64,000 bases of DNA from Chelonoidis abingdonii (Eukaryota; Chordata; Testudines; Testudinidae). The translations under genes were made by a program, and so were the position numbers. The stretch is taken from the NCBI RefSeq assembly GCF_003597395.2, contig NC_133777.1, forward strand, positions 55,346,687-55,410,686. The letters run 5' to 3'. Below, piece by piece: positions 24,863-36,150 of the stretch. A model generated the notes under the pieces. It did not search any database, had not been told where the DNA came from, and saw only the letters and a list, made by a program, of their open reading frames with translations. Positions within the stretch are counted from its first letter, which is position 1; each line of letters starts with the position of its first letter.

Positions 24863-25085
24863 TAGGGTGACCAGATATTTAGGTGTTTGTCCCGCATCCC
24901 GACCAATCTTTGGTTGGGCTGCAATTTGTCCTGATATTTCCCTCCGCCAGCAGTACACGTTTTTTTTGGTTGGTTGGTTGGTTTTTTGTGCCGCCGGCAG
25001 CACTCGTTTTTTTTTTTGCTCTGTCGGCAGACTCCCCACCCCGCAATGTGTCCCGATATTTTCTTCCTCTCATCTGGTCACCCTA
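24863..25085. mobile_element. Longer hAT MITE of the gggtgaccag family
   Basis: Inverted ends tagggtgaccagata and atctggtcaccctа bound 223 bases. The flanks cgtcatgc (24855-24862) and tgtcatgc (25086-25093) match at 7 of 8 bases. The interior contains a (ggtt)n run at about 24968 and T-tracts at about 24959 and 25008. It shares its ends, but not its interior, with the copies at 17756 and 23171, so it is a related but distinct subfamily. Confidence 0.8.
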
Positions 25086-26100
25086 TGTCATGCCCAGGAA
25101 TGTATACTTCACAAAGTGTATGTAGTTAGGAGGTTTGGTAGCTTGAATTTTAAAGAACTAAAATGCCAGTCACACAGCTGGAAAAAAAACCTTACATACG
25201 TCAGTTACTATTGACTGAAAAGACCAGAGAATCAGCAGTTTAGGAAGTAGGTCATGCTGTTAATGCCTGTCAGCAGCATAATGGCAGATGATAATACTCA
25301 GCCAGAGAACTCTTGCAATGGAGAAGATAGTAGAATAAAGCCAAATTGGCCAATATCAATGGTATATAAATGCACGTATTCCTAGCCATAAGAAACTATG
25401 ACATTCATGTTTTATTGTAGTCATGTTTTAAATACTTTCACAAAACAGTATGTAAGAATTTTAAAACACAGCAAGTCAAAAAACAAATGGTTAGAATTTT
25501 TTTTAAAGGAAGTGCTTATATAACCTTTGATGGTTTAGGAAAAATAGAGTATTTGGGGACACTAAAATAGCTTGAAAAGTTTCACATCACATTCAGAACT
25601 ACATGACTTGCTTTCAGTTGATATAAGAAAGTCTATTATTAGTCTCTGGGTCTAGCAGTGTCCCTTTTCTACCCCTCCAAATCCACTGAACTCCTAAATA
25701 TATTCTTTTTAACAACACACCTGGTTTGATGGCAAAAATGAAAATCTTTGGCTTCTAAGAGCAGCTCTTTGCAAGTATCTGTGTTCTGTTCTGAAGTGGA
25801 GAAGTTTGTATGAATTGAAGTTTGAATTGAGGACCTTTTGTGATTGCTTTAGAAAAAAGTCTGCTATTTAGGTCAAGCTGATCAGGATATGCCTTGTGAA
25901 ACTTCTGAGTTTTATTATACAAAATACCTTTCATGACTTTAATACTCTGTGTAACATCAAACACTGGGATGTGTTATTAGCAGAACTTTGTTTATAACCA
26001 TGCTTCAAAATAGGAGTGTGATGTATATATTTTTGCAGAGCTTATTTTTCTCCATGACTGCTGAGAGGTTTTATATACTGGGGCAAATATTCTAAAATGG

Positions 26101-26627
26101 CAGACCTCCCAGTGGAAGTGCAGGAATGTGTCCTGGAAGATGCAAGCGCTGTGTTGTTTTTTTTAAGAGCTCTGGCTGTCAGCCCCAGGTAGCTGGGTCT
26201 TGTGTGGAAGGACCATGAATATTCAAGAGACAGGGACAAAGGGTCCCCCATCCTCCCAGGCAGCCCAGGCTCAGGCCCTCCTTCTCTTCCTCTCTGCCCC
26301 AGTCTCTCACCAGGAGGTGGTGGGTCTCCAGCCGTCAGCTGCAGCACAGAAGTACAGAACAGAAGTAAGAGTGGCAATGGGGCACTAAGTCTGCTGTAAA
26401 AAGTGATATTGATGAATATCAACTTTCACATTGCCATCCTTACTTGTGAGTTGCTGCTGGCATGGCACTGCATTCAGAGCTGAGCGTCCACCCAGCAACC
26501 TGCTTTCTGCTCTGCCTTCAGAGCTGGGTGGTGGAATATGTATTTGTGCAGGGGGGGAGGAGGGCACATAAACGACTACAGACACAAAGAAGGGGGGCCC
26601 GATCAAATATGTTTTTGAGAACCACTG
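26101..26627. mobile_element. Non-autonomous hAT with cagtggttctcaaa terminus
   Basis: The right end gtttttgagaaccactg is the reverse complement of a standard hAT terminus. The bases after it, ttctaaaa (26628-26635), also occur just before the left end (26090-26097), which fits a target duplication apart from three extra bases (tgg). The interior includes the imperfect mirror ctgtaaaaagtgatattgat / atcaactttcacattgcc but no coding sequence. Confidence 0.65.
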
Positions 26628-26930
26628 TTCTAAAAGGATAGCCTTCTGGGGAGGAATGTGCTTCTGTTCTACCACAGTCAAAAGGATAGCTAAATTATTA
26701 GTTCAACTTAATCAGCAGTCTTAACAGTCTCTTCCAACTAGAGCCTCCAGGCTTTATAATAACTGCTGAAACGATTGGCTACACAACTCAGCAATTCATG
26801 TCAAATTATTGTATCTGAACTCAGACTGCTATTTAATATCCTTTGTATTTTTAATTGCATGCTTGTTTATGGCAAAGGATCATCAGAACCTAATGGCAAA
26901 CAATAAATCTAACAATAACCTCTCTTGCAG

Positions 26931-27133
26931 CAATACCTTCTTTGAAGTGAAGTCCATATCCAACCAAGTTTGGAAATTCCAGCGATATCAGCTGATCATG
27001 ACATTCCATGACAGACCTGTCCTACCTCCACCTATGATCATCTTCAGCCACCTCTACATAATCATCATCCGCCTTTGCTGTCGCTGTAGGAAGAAACAAG
27101 AAGGGGACCAGGATGAACGTGACCGGGGACTGA
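26931..27133 (+). CDS. TRPM1: TRPM1 exon: TRP domain after S6
   Basis: The exon starts with the last base of a split Asn codon and encodes [20 protein letters not shown], the TRP helix that follows S6, then [20 protein letters not shown] and [20 protein letters not shown]. The [11 protein letters not shown] form and the basic RCRKK cluster agree with TRPM1. It ends in phase 1 before donor gtatgt. The basic cluster just under the membrane is conserved, but its role is not shown by the sequence. Confidence 0.96.
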
Positions 27134-27549
27134 GTATGTGAAGGATTCTGTGTTTTAAATAGAGCTCTTTATACCATTTCAAACACAAAGCAGCCATTTA
27201 TCCAGTGCTAATTGCCATTCATTTTCTTCACCTTGGCCATTGGCAGTATTAGTAAAAATCAGTATGTGACAACACTTGCATCAAACTAATAAATTCATAG
27301 AGGTCTCCAGGGTCCTGAGCCCACAGAATATGATGATGCACTGCTGCTGCCAATTTTCCTTAGCATTTTTTTTAAAGTTGCTGACCCTATAGTCTTGCCA
27401 TCTGTTTAGTCCAGATTAACCAAATTATAATGAAGGCCACACAGTGGAAGGTAATGGAGATCATTCACAAAGACATTGAGGGGATACAAGGATTATGGTT
27501 TCTAATCTTATCTGTCACATTGACTTCTCTCTTGCCTTTAACAGTTCAT

Positions 27550-27660
27550 GTATGACAATATTGTGCCTCAGTTTCCCCACATATAATAATACCTACCTAT
27601 CTCATAGGAGAACTGTGAGGATTAATTATTATCTGTAAAATACTTTGAAGATGGAAGTGC
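27550..27660 (+). mobile_element. MIR-type SINE fragment
   Basis: The order gtgcctcagtttcccca, aataatacctacctatctca, ctgtgaggattaa and taaaatactttgaa is the conserved central and 3' part of MIR/CORE-type SINEs. The 5' tRNA-related part is missing. Many differences show that it is ancient. Confidence 0.6.
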
Positions 27661-28248
27661 CCTGAAATTGTTACTTTTAACATAATAATAATAATAAAGA
27701 ATAAAAAACAGATTTAATCAAACAGATGTTAGCATTTTTGTTACATATGCCCCTGATGCAAAAGGGTTACATATCTGACACCCCTGAAAATACTATGAAG
27801 CATTCCCAAGTGATTTTTTTCTCTCATTTCTTTTTCCTTTTTTTAAAAAGAAGAATTGCAATTTTTTGTAAAGTCCTTACCCAAAGTCTGTCAGTGGAAC
27901 AGACTGACCCATTGGATTTAATCTACTGAATGTGATGACATCCCTTTTTAGAGAGAGGGTAAAAAAGAAGACTCATCTAAACGAGCAATCAGGTTGACTG
28001 AGTAAGGTAACATTGCGCTCAGGACTTTGGCTAAGTGCTGGTTGCCTGTTTACAAAATAGCCTGTTTATTAAGTGCCCAAGCAAGGACTGCAAAAACAAA
28101 AGCTTCAGTTCCTTCCCCTGTCTCCCCCCTCCTCCCAGCTCCCCAGTATCCAAAGAGCCCTACAAAATCAAAACCCACTTGTTATATTGGATTTAAAATT
28201 ATATGAAACTTGGGCAATTCAACTAATACGTTTTACAATTTTATGCAG

Positions 28249-28381
28249 AATTGTTTCTGAATGATGAAGAGCTGAAGAAATTGTATGAATTTGAAGAGCA
28301 ATGTGTTGAGGAATATTTTCAAGAAAAGGAGGATGAACAACAATCATCTAATGACGAACGTATCAGAGTCACATCTGAAAG
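28249..28381 (+). CDS. TRPM1: TRPM1 exon: cytoplasmic linker before the coiled coil
   Basis: 133 bases continue after RDRGL as [20 protein letters not shown], then [20 protein letters not shown] and VTSER. The [18 protein letters not shown] stretch is shared with TRPM1 of other vertebrates. The exon is highly charged and probably helical, leading into the tetramerising coiled coil. It ends with two bases of an Arg codon before donor gtaact. The upstream acceptor is atgcag. Confidence 0.95.
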
Positions 28382-28824
28382 GTAACTAGTGAAAAAAAAA
28401 CCGCCCTAACTTTACTAGTGATTAGAAAACTTCTTTTTCTGTTCATTAACACCTAGTGTTGGTCAAGCTATGCGATGTTTGTAGCCTCAAAAAAATGCAC
28501 CAAAAGTTTCTATGCTTATCTTAACCATGCCTATAAATCTGGCTCCAAAATTGAGTCTCTCACAAGAGCAGGTTTTCTCATGAGAACTCTAGCACTGTTT
28601 GTTTCTGTGTGGTCTGGGTATACTGCAAGAGCCTTGCCCACATTTTACTTCTACATTTCCTCTCCCTCCCCCTCCCAACTGTGTGATGTTCAGAGATGTT
28701 TTCTCTACTTGTTTAACAAAGAACGACTTGCTCGATTTCCATCAGATTGCCCTATTGTATTAGAGTGGAATCAAATGACAAGAGCAGTGAGATAGGACAG
28801 GAGAAGTATGTTCTAGCGGTCTGC

Positions 28825-29005
28825 ATGTCGGGGCTGGACACCCAGAACTCTTGAATTCTAATCTCAGATCTGGTAAAGATTCCCTCTGAGGTCTTCGGCA
28901 AATTATTTAAACTCTCTCTCAGCTTCCCCATCTGTAAATAGCAATCATACCTATGTGTACCTTACTGAGGTGTTGGGAGGCTTAGGTAATATTTGTACAT
29001 ATGAA
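28825..29005 (+). mobile_element. MIR-type SINE
   Basis: The segment contains gaattctaatctcagatctg, a decayed ggcaaattatttaaactctc, then cagcttccccatctgtaaat and gaggtgttgggaggcttagg, the expected order from 5' to 3' of a MIR element. Coding sequence is absent. It lies in the intron before the last TRPM1 exon. Confidence 0.65.
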
Positions 29006-29601
29006 GACCTAACCAGTAGTAGTATATGTCCCTATTACTAGGTCGTCTAATCAATAACCCTGCTGTTGCAGGGTTTTTCCCTACAGAATGTTTTCACACT
29101 CTACCTACTCCAGTGGCAGTTTTAAAATAACTCAGAGATGGGCCTTCTATTATTCCCTTGGATGACTATTCCACAAAATAAGAAATCTCGCTATTAAGAA
29201 AATGATACCTGATATTCAGTTTACATATTCCTTTACCCTGTTGCATACTCACTAATCCCTAGTTATAGCCCCACCCTAAGGACCATCCTAAATTATTCTA
29301 TTCCTGCTGTTTTTTACACCTTTAGAATAACAATAGCCAAATATAATAATCCTCTCAGTCATCATTTAGCCAAGTCATCACATTTACCATGTGCAAATAG
29401 TCAGTGCGACTGTGGTAGCAAAGGGAATACCTGCAATGCCACAGTAATGCTAATTAACTCAGAGCAGTAGATGTCAACACTTCAATGGTGACCACTCTAT
29501 CCATATGTTTCTTTTAAGAAATCCTCACAGATCAGTGCTACTGTTATCTGGGGTTTTCAGAACCCAAAATGGTGGTGACTTAACCCACTTTCTGCAGGCG
29601 G

Positions 29602-30552
29602 TGTCAGGAATAAATCAATGGGGACACAGCTCCTCCATCTGATGAATGATTAGGACTATCATAAGCCTTTCTCCCAAATCTGGACCTTAGCGTCCAAAAT
29701 CTGGGTGCTTAGCATGAACCTCCAAGCTTAATTACCAGCTTGGATCTTATCTCTGCTGCTCACCAGACAGGAATTACAGCGCCTGCCTCGCTTCTGGTCC
29801 CCCAAAACTTCCGGAGGGACCCAAGACCAGAAGCTCTGAGTTTATGGCAAGGAAAATACTCCACTTCCCTTCCCCTCCCTCTCCCACCAGACTTTAATCT
29901 CTGTAACTTGAGAGTATTGATGGCATACTCTTTACATCACCACAAACTACAAGAAGCATATCTCCTCTATTCCTAAAGAGACAAACCCCAAATAACAAGG
30001 AAACAGATATGATTCTCTCTCTCTTTCCCTCCACCAATTCCCTGGTGTGCAGAGCTATCTCCGTAGATCTAACCAAAGAGAATTCCTCCCCTTGTTCCTA
30101 GCCTACCAGAGGAAAACTAAACGAGTCTTAAAAAGAAAACTTATATTAAAAAAGAAGAAAAAGCATCAAATTCTCTGTATTCAAGATGACATAATACAGG
30201 ATCAACTGCTAAAAAAAATGATAAACAGTCTGATTCAAAAATATCCCAATTTGAAACATTCAGCAGCTACACAATGTAATACAACCAAAACAACATAAAA
30301 GCCTATATTGTTTTTCTACTCGCGTTACTTACAAGTTGGAAATAGATGATCAGTGAAGATAGAAAGAAGCTTCTCATAGCTGAGAGACAGACCAAAAGAC
30401 ACAGACCCAAGACAAAGAAGACCCACAAATTCCCTCCCTTAAGCTTTTAAAAAATCCGGTTTCCTGATTGGTCCTCTTGTCAGGTGTTTGGTTCCCTTTG
30501 TTAACCCTTTACAAGTAAAAGAACATTAACCCTTAGCTATCTATTTATGACA
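29602..30552 (-). mobile_element. Probable LTR of an endogenous retrovirus-like element, minus strand
   Basis: On the minus strand the segment starts TGTCATAAATAGATAGC at 30552 and ends CCTGACA at 29602, giving TG...CA limits. The start, with gggttaatgttctttt and aaagggttaacaaaggg, is of a kind I recognise from turtle LTR sequences. That recognition is from memory. No clear target duplication is seen (ggcgg against aggac), so the limits may be wrong or the flanks changed. Confidence 0.45.
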
Positions 30553-33483
30553 AGGACAAACGATGCTTTCACCCAAAGCTCCTTCTTTACTGAGTCTCAA
30601 GCACATGCCATGGCAATTGTTTTAGAGCACCCCAAACATAGTTACCCAAAGTCTGAGATGGTTTCAAGTGATCAACAGCCAGGTGCCCGGGGGTCCTTCT
30701 TCCGTCCAGCTGCTGAGAAAGATGTCAGTCTCTGCTTTAAGAAAAGCTCCTTGAACTGCTCCAAAGTGTATTCTTTTAGAGCTAACTTAAATAAAGCACA
30801 TAACTCTTAGTGACTCCTAGTGGGTCACCAGTTCTCCTAGCTTCAGCAAATTGCTCATTATCCCTTATCAGCAAAGCATTTCTAGTCATAACAACAATAA
30901 AACTTCTATGTCAGGGGCACTCAAAACCAAGGTTGGCTATCCAAACACCCTCTTCCAGTCTTATGGTTCATTAACTCTCTGTCCTGTCCTCTTATTCTGA
31001 TTAGCAAAACCACAATCATGCACCTATTTGGCTTGGCCTCTCAGACTTCTAACAATTATTCTTATCTGTGTGGTATTTGGTTTTTCAGCTAATAGTGGCT
31101 GGACGCACACAATGGCTGCCGTTATATCAAGTTTAATCCTCCCACAACACCACTACCACTTAAATTCTTTCTCTGAATTAATTAACATCTTTCTGACTGG
31201 GAGGTGTCCTGAACATCAAGTAGTGTCTATGTGCAGTCTCGGAGTCAGAGAGTAAATGAAATGTGCATGTGTGTGTAATTTCTACGGCACTGTTTATCCC
31301 ATGGCAATTTGTCAAAATCAAGGCTATTGTGACAGCGAATAACATGCTTCTCTGATTCATTATGGTACATCGTCACAAAGTAGATCTGCATATTTCTCAT
31401 GGCTTCTTGCTCCAGATGCTCCACCAGTTTTAGTATGTGAGAGCAAATGAATGTTAATTTACTTTCACGGTTGATTTGCTAGTGTGTGATCTCTAATCAC
31501 ATCACAGTGTGTAGTTTTTATATCCAGTCCTCCTGCACTGTAACTTCTATTATGCGATAAATGATAAAGAAAATTGAAATAATTTTAATAGAATTTTTTA
31601 ATGATTCTACTGTTTGCAAATCTCGTACATAATAGAAAAGTAGAAATCAAAGGCTAAAGTAGTGCACAATTCCATAAACTCCAGAGTACATTCTCTTTCA
31701 TGCAGCAACGAAATGTGTTTTTCACCATTATCTTGATCTTATATCAAGTCAAAATTTGAATCTGTCATTAGAAAATACTTCCCATATAATTAATAGAGTT
31801 CCTTACGGAGAAGAATGATTATTATACATGAAGAGGTTGGCATGTGTGGAAAGAAATATAAAAACATGCTTACCTTAAGACTGACATGACTTGTACTTGC
31901 CTGGACACTTAATAACTAAGGGGAGAGAGAGATTAAATTTCCATTTTGTATAGCATAATGAGCATAGCTCAACAGAAAGTGCAAAATCTTTCAATAACAT
32001 GAATCAGATTAATGAACTGCTTTATTGTACAAATGGAGCTGATAAAATTATTTTAGAAAGTTCTTTGTTCAGATTGTTTTGGAAACTAGATCTGATTTCT
32101 GCAAATTTATTCACAATCATTCACTGAATTACATGCAAATATACTTCAACCTATGGATAGTTTTGCATACTATTCACTTTCACTGTTAATTGTGGTGTGT
32201 GATTGGTCAACTAGGTCACAGTGGGTACTGTTTCTGCTTCATGAATGGATGTCTGACAGTTTTTAAACAGAAGACTAAAGAATGGCAATAGTATATAATA
32301 TGTTTCCATTTATGAATTTTTGGATGAATAACAATTGGTGTTAGAATTTGTGAAACTTCAAGGGTTCTCAGATATTTTCATGAATAGCCCGTGGCCATCC
32401 AAATACTCATAAACAGTAAATTATTGGAGTGGGATGGATCTGAGGTAAGGCAATAAGAAATGAAACGGGTTCACAGCAATGGAATCTGATGTTAAAACTC
32501 CTTGCTCAAAGTAAGAGACTATCCAAAACTCTCTTCGGATTTTGGCATTCATTTATAGCAGGATTCTGCATTCTTTGCACCCCAGAAAACCCTACGGGCT
32601 TTGGTGCGAATTAAGATGTCAAAAAGTAAATGATTGATTAGTTTTATCAAGAGTTTCCGCATCTTGCATCATTGATTTTTTTTCCCAAGTTTTGGGGAAC
32701 AAATAATTTGGTACAATGTAATTTTAAAAGAACGCTGTTAATGTTCCACATTTGCAATATTAAGTGCTGTGTAATTTCATATAATTTCCCTTTTTTAAAT
32801 AAAAGGTATCGACCTCCAGCTGTAAACTGAGAAGTTTTCAGCTTTCTCCTCAAGAGGTTCTGAAAGTCTTTTCACAATAATTAAATGGCAGAATAAGTTT
32901 AACAAGATAATGATTAATACTAAAAATCAAATATGACAGATCTTTTCTTAAACAAAAAGAGGTACAGGGGTAGAAAACAGAAATGACTAGACAGTAAGAT
33001 ACCAAATATTGTGACATTGTAGTGTAGCTATCAGCGAGGTTTTCAACAGTTTACATATATATATTCAATACTTCCACTGTTGGAAAATCACAATATAGTA
33101 GAATGTATTACACAAACTTTTGTACAACATGGGGAGAAGTTTGTGCATTAGAAGTTTGTTCCTTAAAATAGTTAGTGCATATATTGTAAAATTCTCTGCT
33201 ATTCAGAGGGTCACCACAAGACTTATGGATGACTTAAGTTCTGTTTTGAAAGCTTAAGTGAGACTTAGGAGCTGCAGAAATCTTGTTTTGGCTTTCTGCT
33301 AAGGAGCAAATTTCACCCCATATGTGAAAATTGCACATTCAGCATGTCTGACCTTTGACATAGTTATTAATAAGGAACGTGTATGGTGCAAAATTCAACT
33401 CTAACATTACTCAGCAGAAATTAGTGTGTTACTTGAAAACATTCTATGGGATATTTAATTAATCTTATTCTTATACTCCATAG
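30553..33483 (+). other. TRPM1: TRPM1 intron segment without assigned elements
   Basis: This is AT-rich intron. The part to about 31250 may belong to the LTR-like sequence before it. Around 31440-31530 and 32160-32240 there are two loosely similar stretches (tttactttcacggtt and ttcactttcactgtt, each followed by gtgtgtgat). I cannot classify them. No coding exon is evident before the acceptor at 33483. Confidence 0.5.
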
Positions 33484-34774
33484 AGTGGAAAACATGTCTA
33501 TGAGGTTAGAAGAAGTGAATGAAAGAGAACATTTTATGAAAGCTTCTCTTCAGACAGTTGACCTTCGACTTTCTCAACTAGAGGAGCTATCTGGTCGGAT
33601 GGTGAATGCCCTCGAAAAGCTGGTGGGTATTGACAAATCCGAACTGACGCATACACGCTCACGAGCTTCTTCTGAATGTGATGCCGCTTACCTCCTGAGG
33701 CAAAGCAGTGTCAACAGCTCTGATGGCTACAGCATGTACAGATACCATATCAATGGTGATGAGTTAACATTTGATGATAGCACCACCCCGATGTCACCAG
33801 CCATGGCATTGCGCAAAAAAGCCTATTATTTTGGTACGAAAGAAGAGAGAGATTGTGCAGACTCAAAGATGAAGCTGGTTCCAGAACGTCAGGGTAGTCT
33901 TCGCTATATCTCCAGTGCTAATACAGTTGCCACTACAGATTACAATAAATCTACATTAGAAATTGCACAGAATGTCACTAGACCCCGATCTGATTCAGAC
34001 ATTTGTGTTTCATCTGATGACAAGCAAGGGATTTCCAAGAGTGATGAAACAATTCCCCAAAGCATAAAGCAAACAGATATTGTTATGAATGAACAGTCAG
34101 TCACAAGACCAGATTTTCAGAACACTTATTTAACAGTAGAAAGGACCAAGTTAGAAGCTACTATCTCTTATCCCTTGGACAAGTCTAAGGCAATGCGCTA
34201 TTACCCTGCTGAAGCTTTCAATGCATGTCAAACAACCATGCTAAAGTCAAGAAGCTTTATATTTGCACATGGAGGGAAACTGGCTGGAGGGGTCAACAAC
34301 TGGACCACAGAATATAACACCATAATGGATCAAGTGTGCCCTTCCACAGTTGAACGGTGGACTAGTGAGTGGAAATACCAGGCTGAACAGAAACTTTCTA
34401 ATGAACCTAGTCCAGAATATCCTGGTGAGTCTGAAGCAGAAAGGCAAGCAGAGCAGAAACAGTTACTGACAGATACAGAAGATGACAACGATGTTGGCGA
34501 AGCAGATGTCAGTGCCTCTCATACTTCTACACCCGTCACTGACAGGACTGAGACAGAAAACTTACTGTCAGTGAAGCCAGACAGGACTAATAGATTCCCA
34601 TCTGTACGATCAAAGAGTTTACACAGCCATTCTCGGAAAGCCAAGTCCATTAAGGACAAATTAAATAGACCAGGACACGCCAGCAGTGTAACTAATCTAT
34701 TGGTGGCCTGTGGCAGTGCAACAGAAGAAAAAAAAGCTAAGCAAGAAGACACTTCCACAGAAACTGAGTGCTAA
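33484..34774 (+). CDS. TRPM1: TRPM1 last coding exon: coiled coil and C-terminal tail
   Basis: The acceptor ctccatag completes an Arg codon, then VENMSMRLEEVNEREHFMKA continues into SLQTVDLRLSQLEELSGRMV, a heptad-like coiled coil that tetramerises TRPM channels. The rest is a polar, Ser/Thr-rich, probably disordered tail with TRPM1-type blocks: SRASSECDAAYLLRQSSVNS, DGYSMYRYHINGDEL, NLLSVKPDRT, RSKSLHSHSRK and RPGHASSV. The stop follows the end STETEC. About 430 codons are uninterrupted, which with conserved blocks separated by divergent ones argues for a functional gene. Any upstream in-frame ATG in the intron is irrelevant because the exon is internal. Confidence 0.97.
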
Positions 34775-35514
34775 AATGGTTCATGTGGCAGTGATGGTCA
34801 AGAATTTGTTTGGATTAGTTTAACAAATATACCACACTGAACAGAAATGTTTGAAAATGTAATTCCTAAAAAATCATGCATTTACTGATTTTCTGTATTT
34901 TTAATTCTGTAGAAATGTTAATGCCCTGTTCTCAAACAAATGCTTTGTGATTTGGGTGAAAGGAAGACATGCGCTTTAGGGGTGGATGTAAGGCGAGGCA
35001 TGATAAGAAAATGCCAAGTGGTCCACACCTTTCTGGGGTCTGTCGGCCTTCCACATTTATTTATTGACTGAGTCTTTATTAGAGCTGGTTGAAAACTGGA
35101 AAATATTTTCATAAATAATTGAGAAAATTCTCTCCCTTTTTTCATTGGAAAGCTGCTAAATTCAAACTTTTTGGACTAGCTTTATCTTCACATGTGCACC
35201 TGATTTCCTTATGGATGTAGTCTTTTTTTCCTTTAAAGTACTGAATGCAAAGGAAAGTTTTGCAATCTTCTTGATTTCACAGATACCTCTCAGTTAAATT
35301 ACTAAGGAATGCACATCAGAAATGATTTTCAGTCAATAAAATAGACATAAACTGAGTTAAAACAATACAAAAAAATGCAGGTTTCTCCAAGAACAGCAGG
35401 ACTTGGAAGCCATCAGTTTGGTCTAGTACCAAAATATTTCACTTGTCTTTGAACATGGATAATGGCATCTTGTTTTCTGTTGCTCTGAGAAGGAGTATCC
35501 TCTTTAGCAAGCAT

Positions 35515-35560
35515 GCATGCATACACACACACATACACTCTCTCTCTCTCTCTCTCTGTC
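35515..35560. repeat. Compound simple repeat (gcat)n, (ca)n, (ct)n
   Basis: A gcatgcatgcat run is followed by acacacacacatacac and then (tc)n. It lies in the presumed 3' UTR of TRPM1 and is likely to vary in length. Confidence 0.9.
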
Positions 35561-36122
35561 AAAACTAATTGCCTTAAGCTGGGCATCGTACTGGAAATAC
35601 TGCTTTCTGGAGGGTCTGTTTTGGGAACTACATATATTTTTAATTGGCAGTGTTCATTATTTCAAAACACTTAGTGGGGATTGAAGTGAGAAAATGAGAG
35701 TCCAAGACCTGCATCAGTGGCTTGCATCACCAGAGGTTACAGTGGAGCCTCATAGTAAATGGAATTTGCTTTATTTAAATAAATAAGTACAACTGTAAAA
35801 TGAGTGACACGTACTGATAAAGTACATACACACCTTTATTCCAGACAAATCTAATGCAACAAACCTTTCTTCCTTCAGGAATTTCGTTTGATGACAACTG
35901 GGGAGCACAAGTGTCAAGCACTAAAACACCTGAAGCTTGTTTTTAGGTACTTCAAAACCATGATAAATTTTTTGTTGGTTATATTTTCTATATTTTCCTT
36001 CTCTTGTGAAAATAGAACCTGAATGGCCACTTCGGTTTTATTAGTGTGAATCCCACCTGTCTCTTTTGAACATTTCTTGTATAGGAAGATCAAGTGGTTT
36101 TCCTTCGAAATCTATAAAAATT

Positions 36123-36150
36123 TAAATCCCCCCAAATGAGGGGGGATTTA
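36123..36150. repeat. Perfect 11-bp hairpin with six G:C pairs
   Basis: The arms taaatcccccc (36123-36133) and ggggggattta (36140-36150) are exact reverse complements around a 6-base loop aaatga. In the TRPM1 transcript this would form a very stable short stem in the presumed 3' UTR. Its function is unknown. Confidence 0.85.

Noticed and set aside
28475..28795. Open frame of 106 codons after the 28249 exon
   Set aside because: No family resemblance and no splice sites in suitable phase. The TRPM1 reading frame passes directly from 28381 to 33484.
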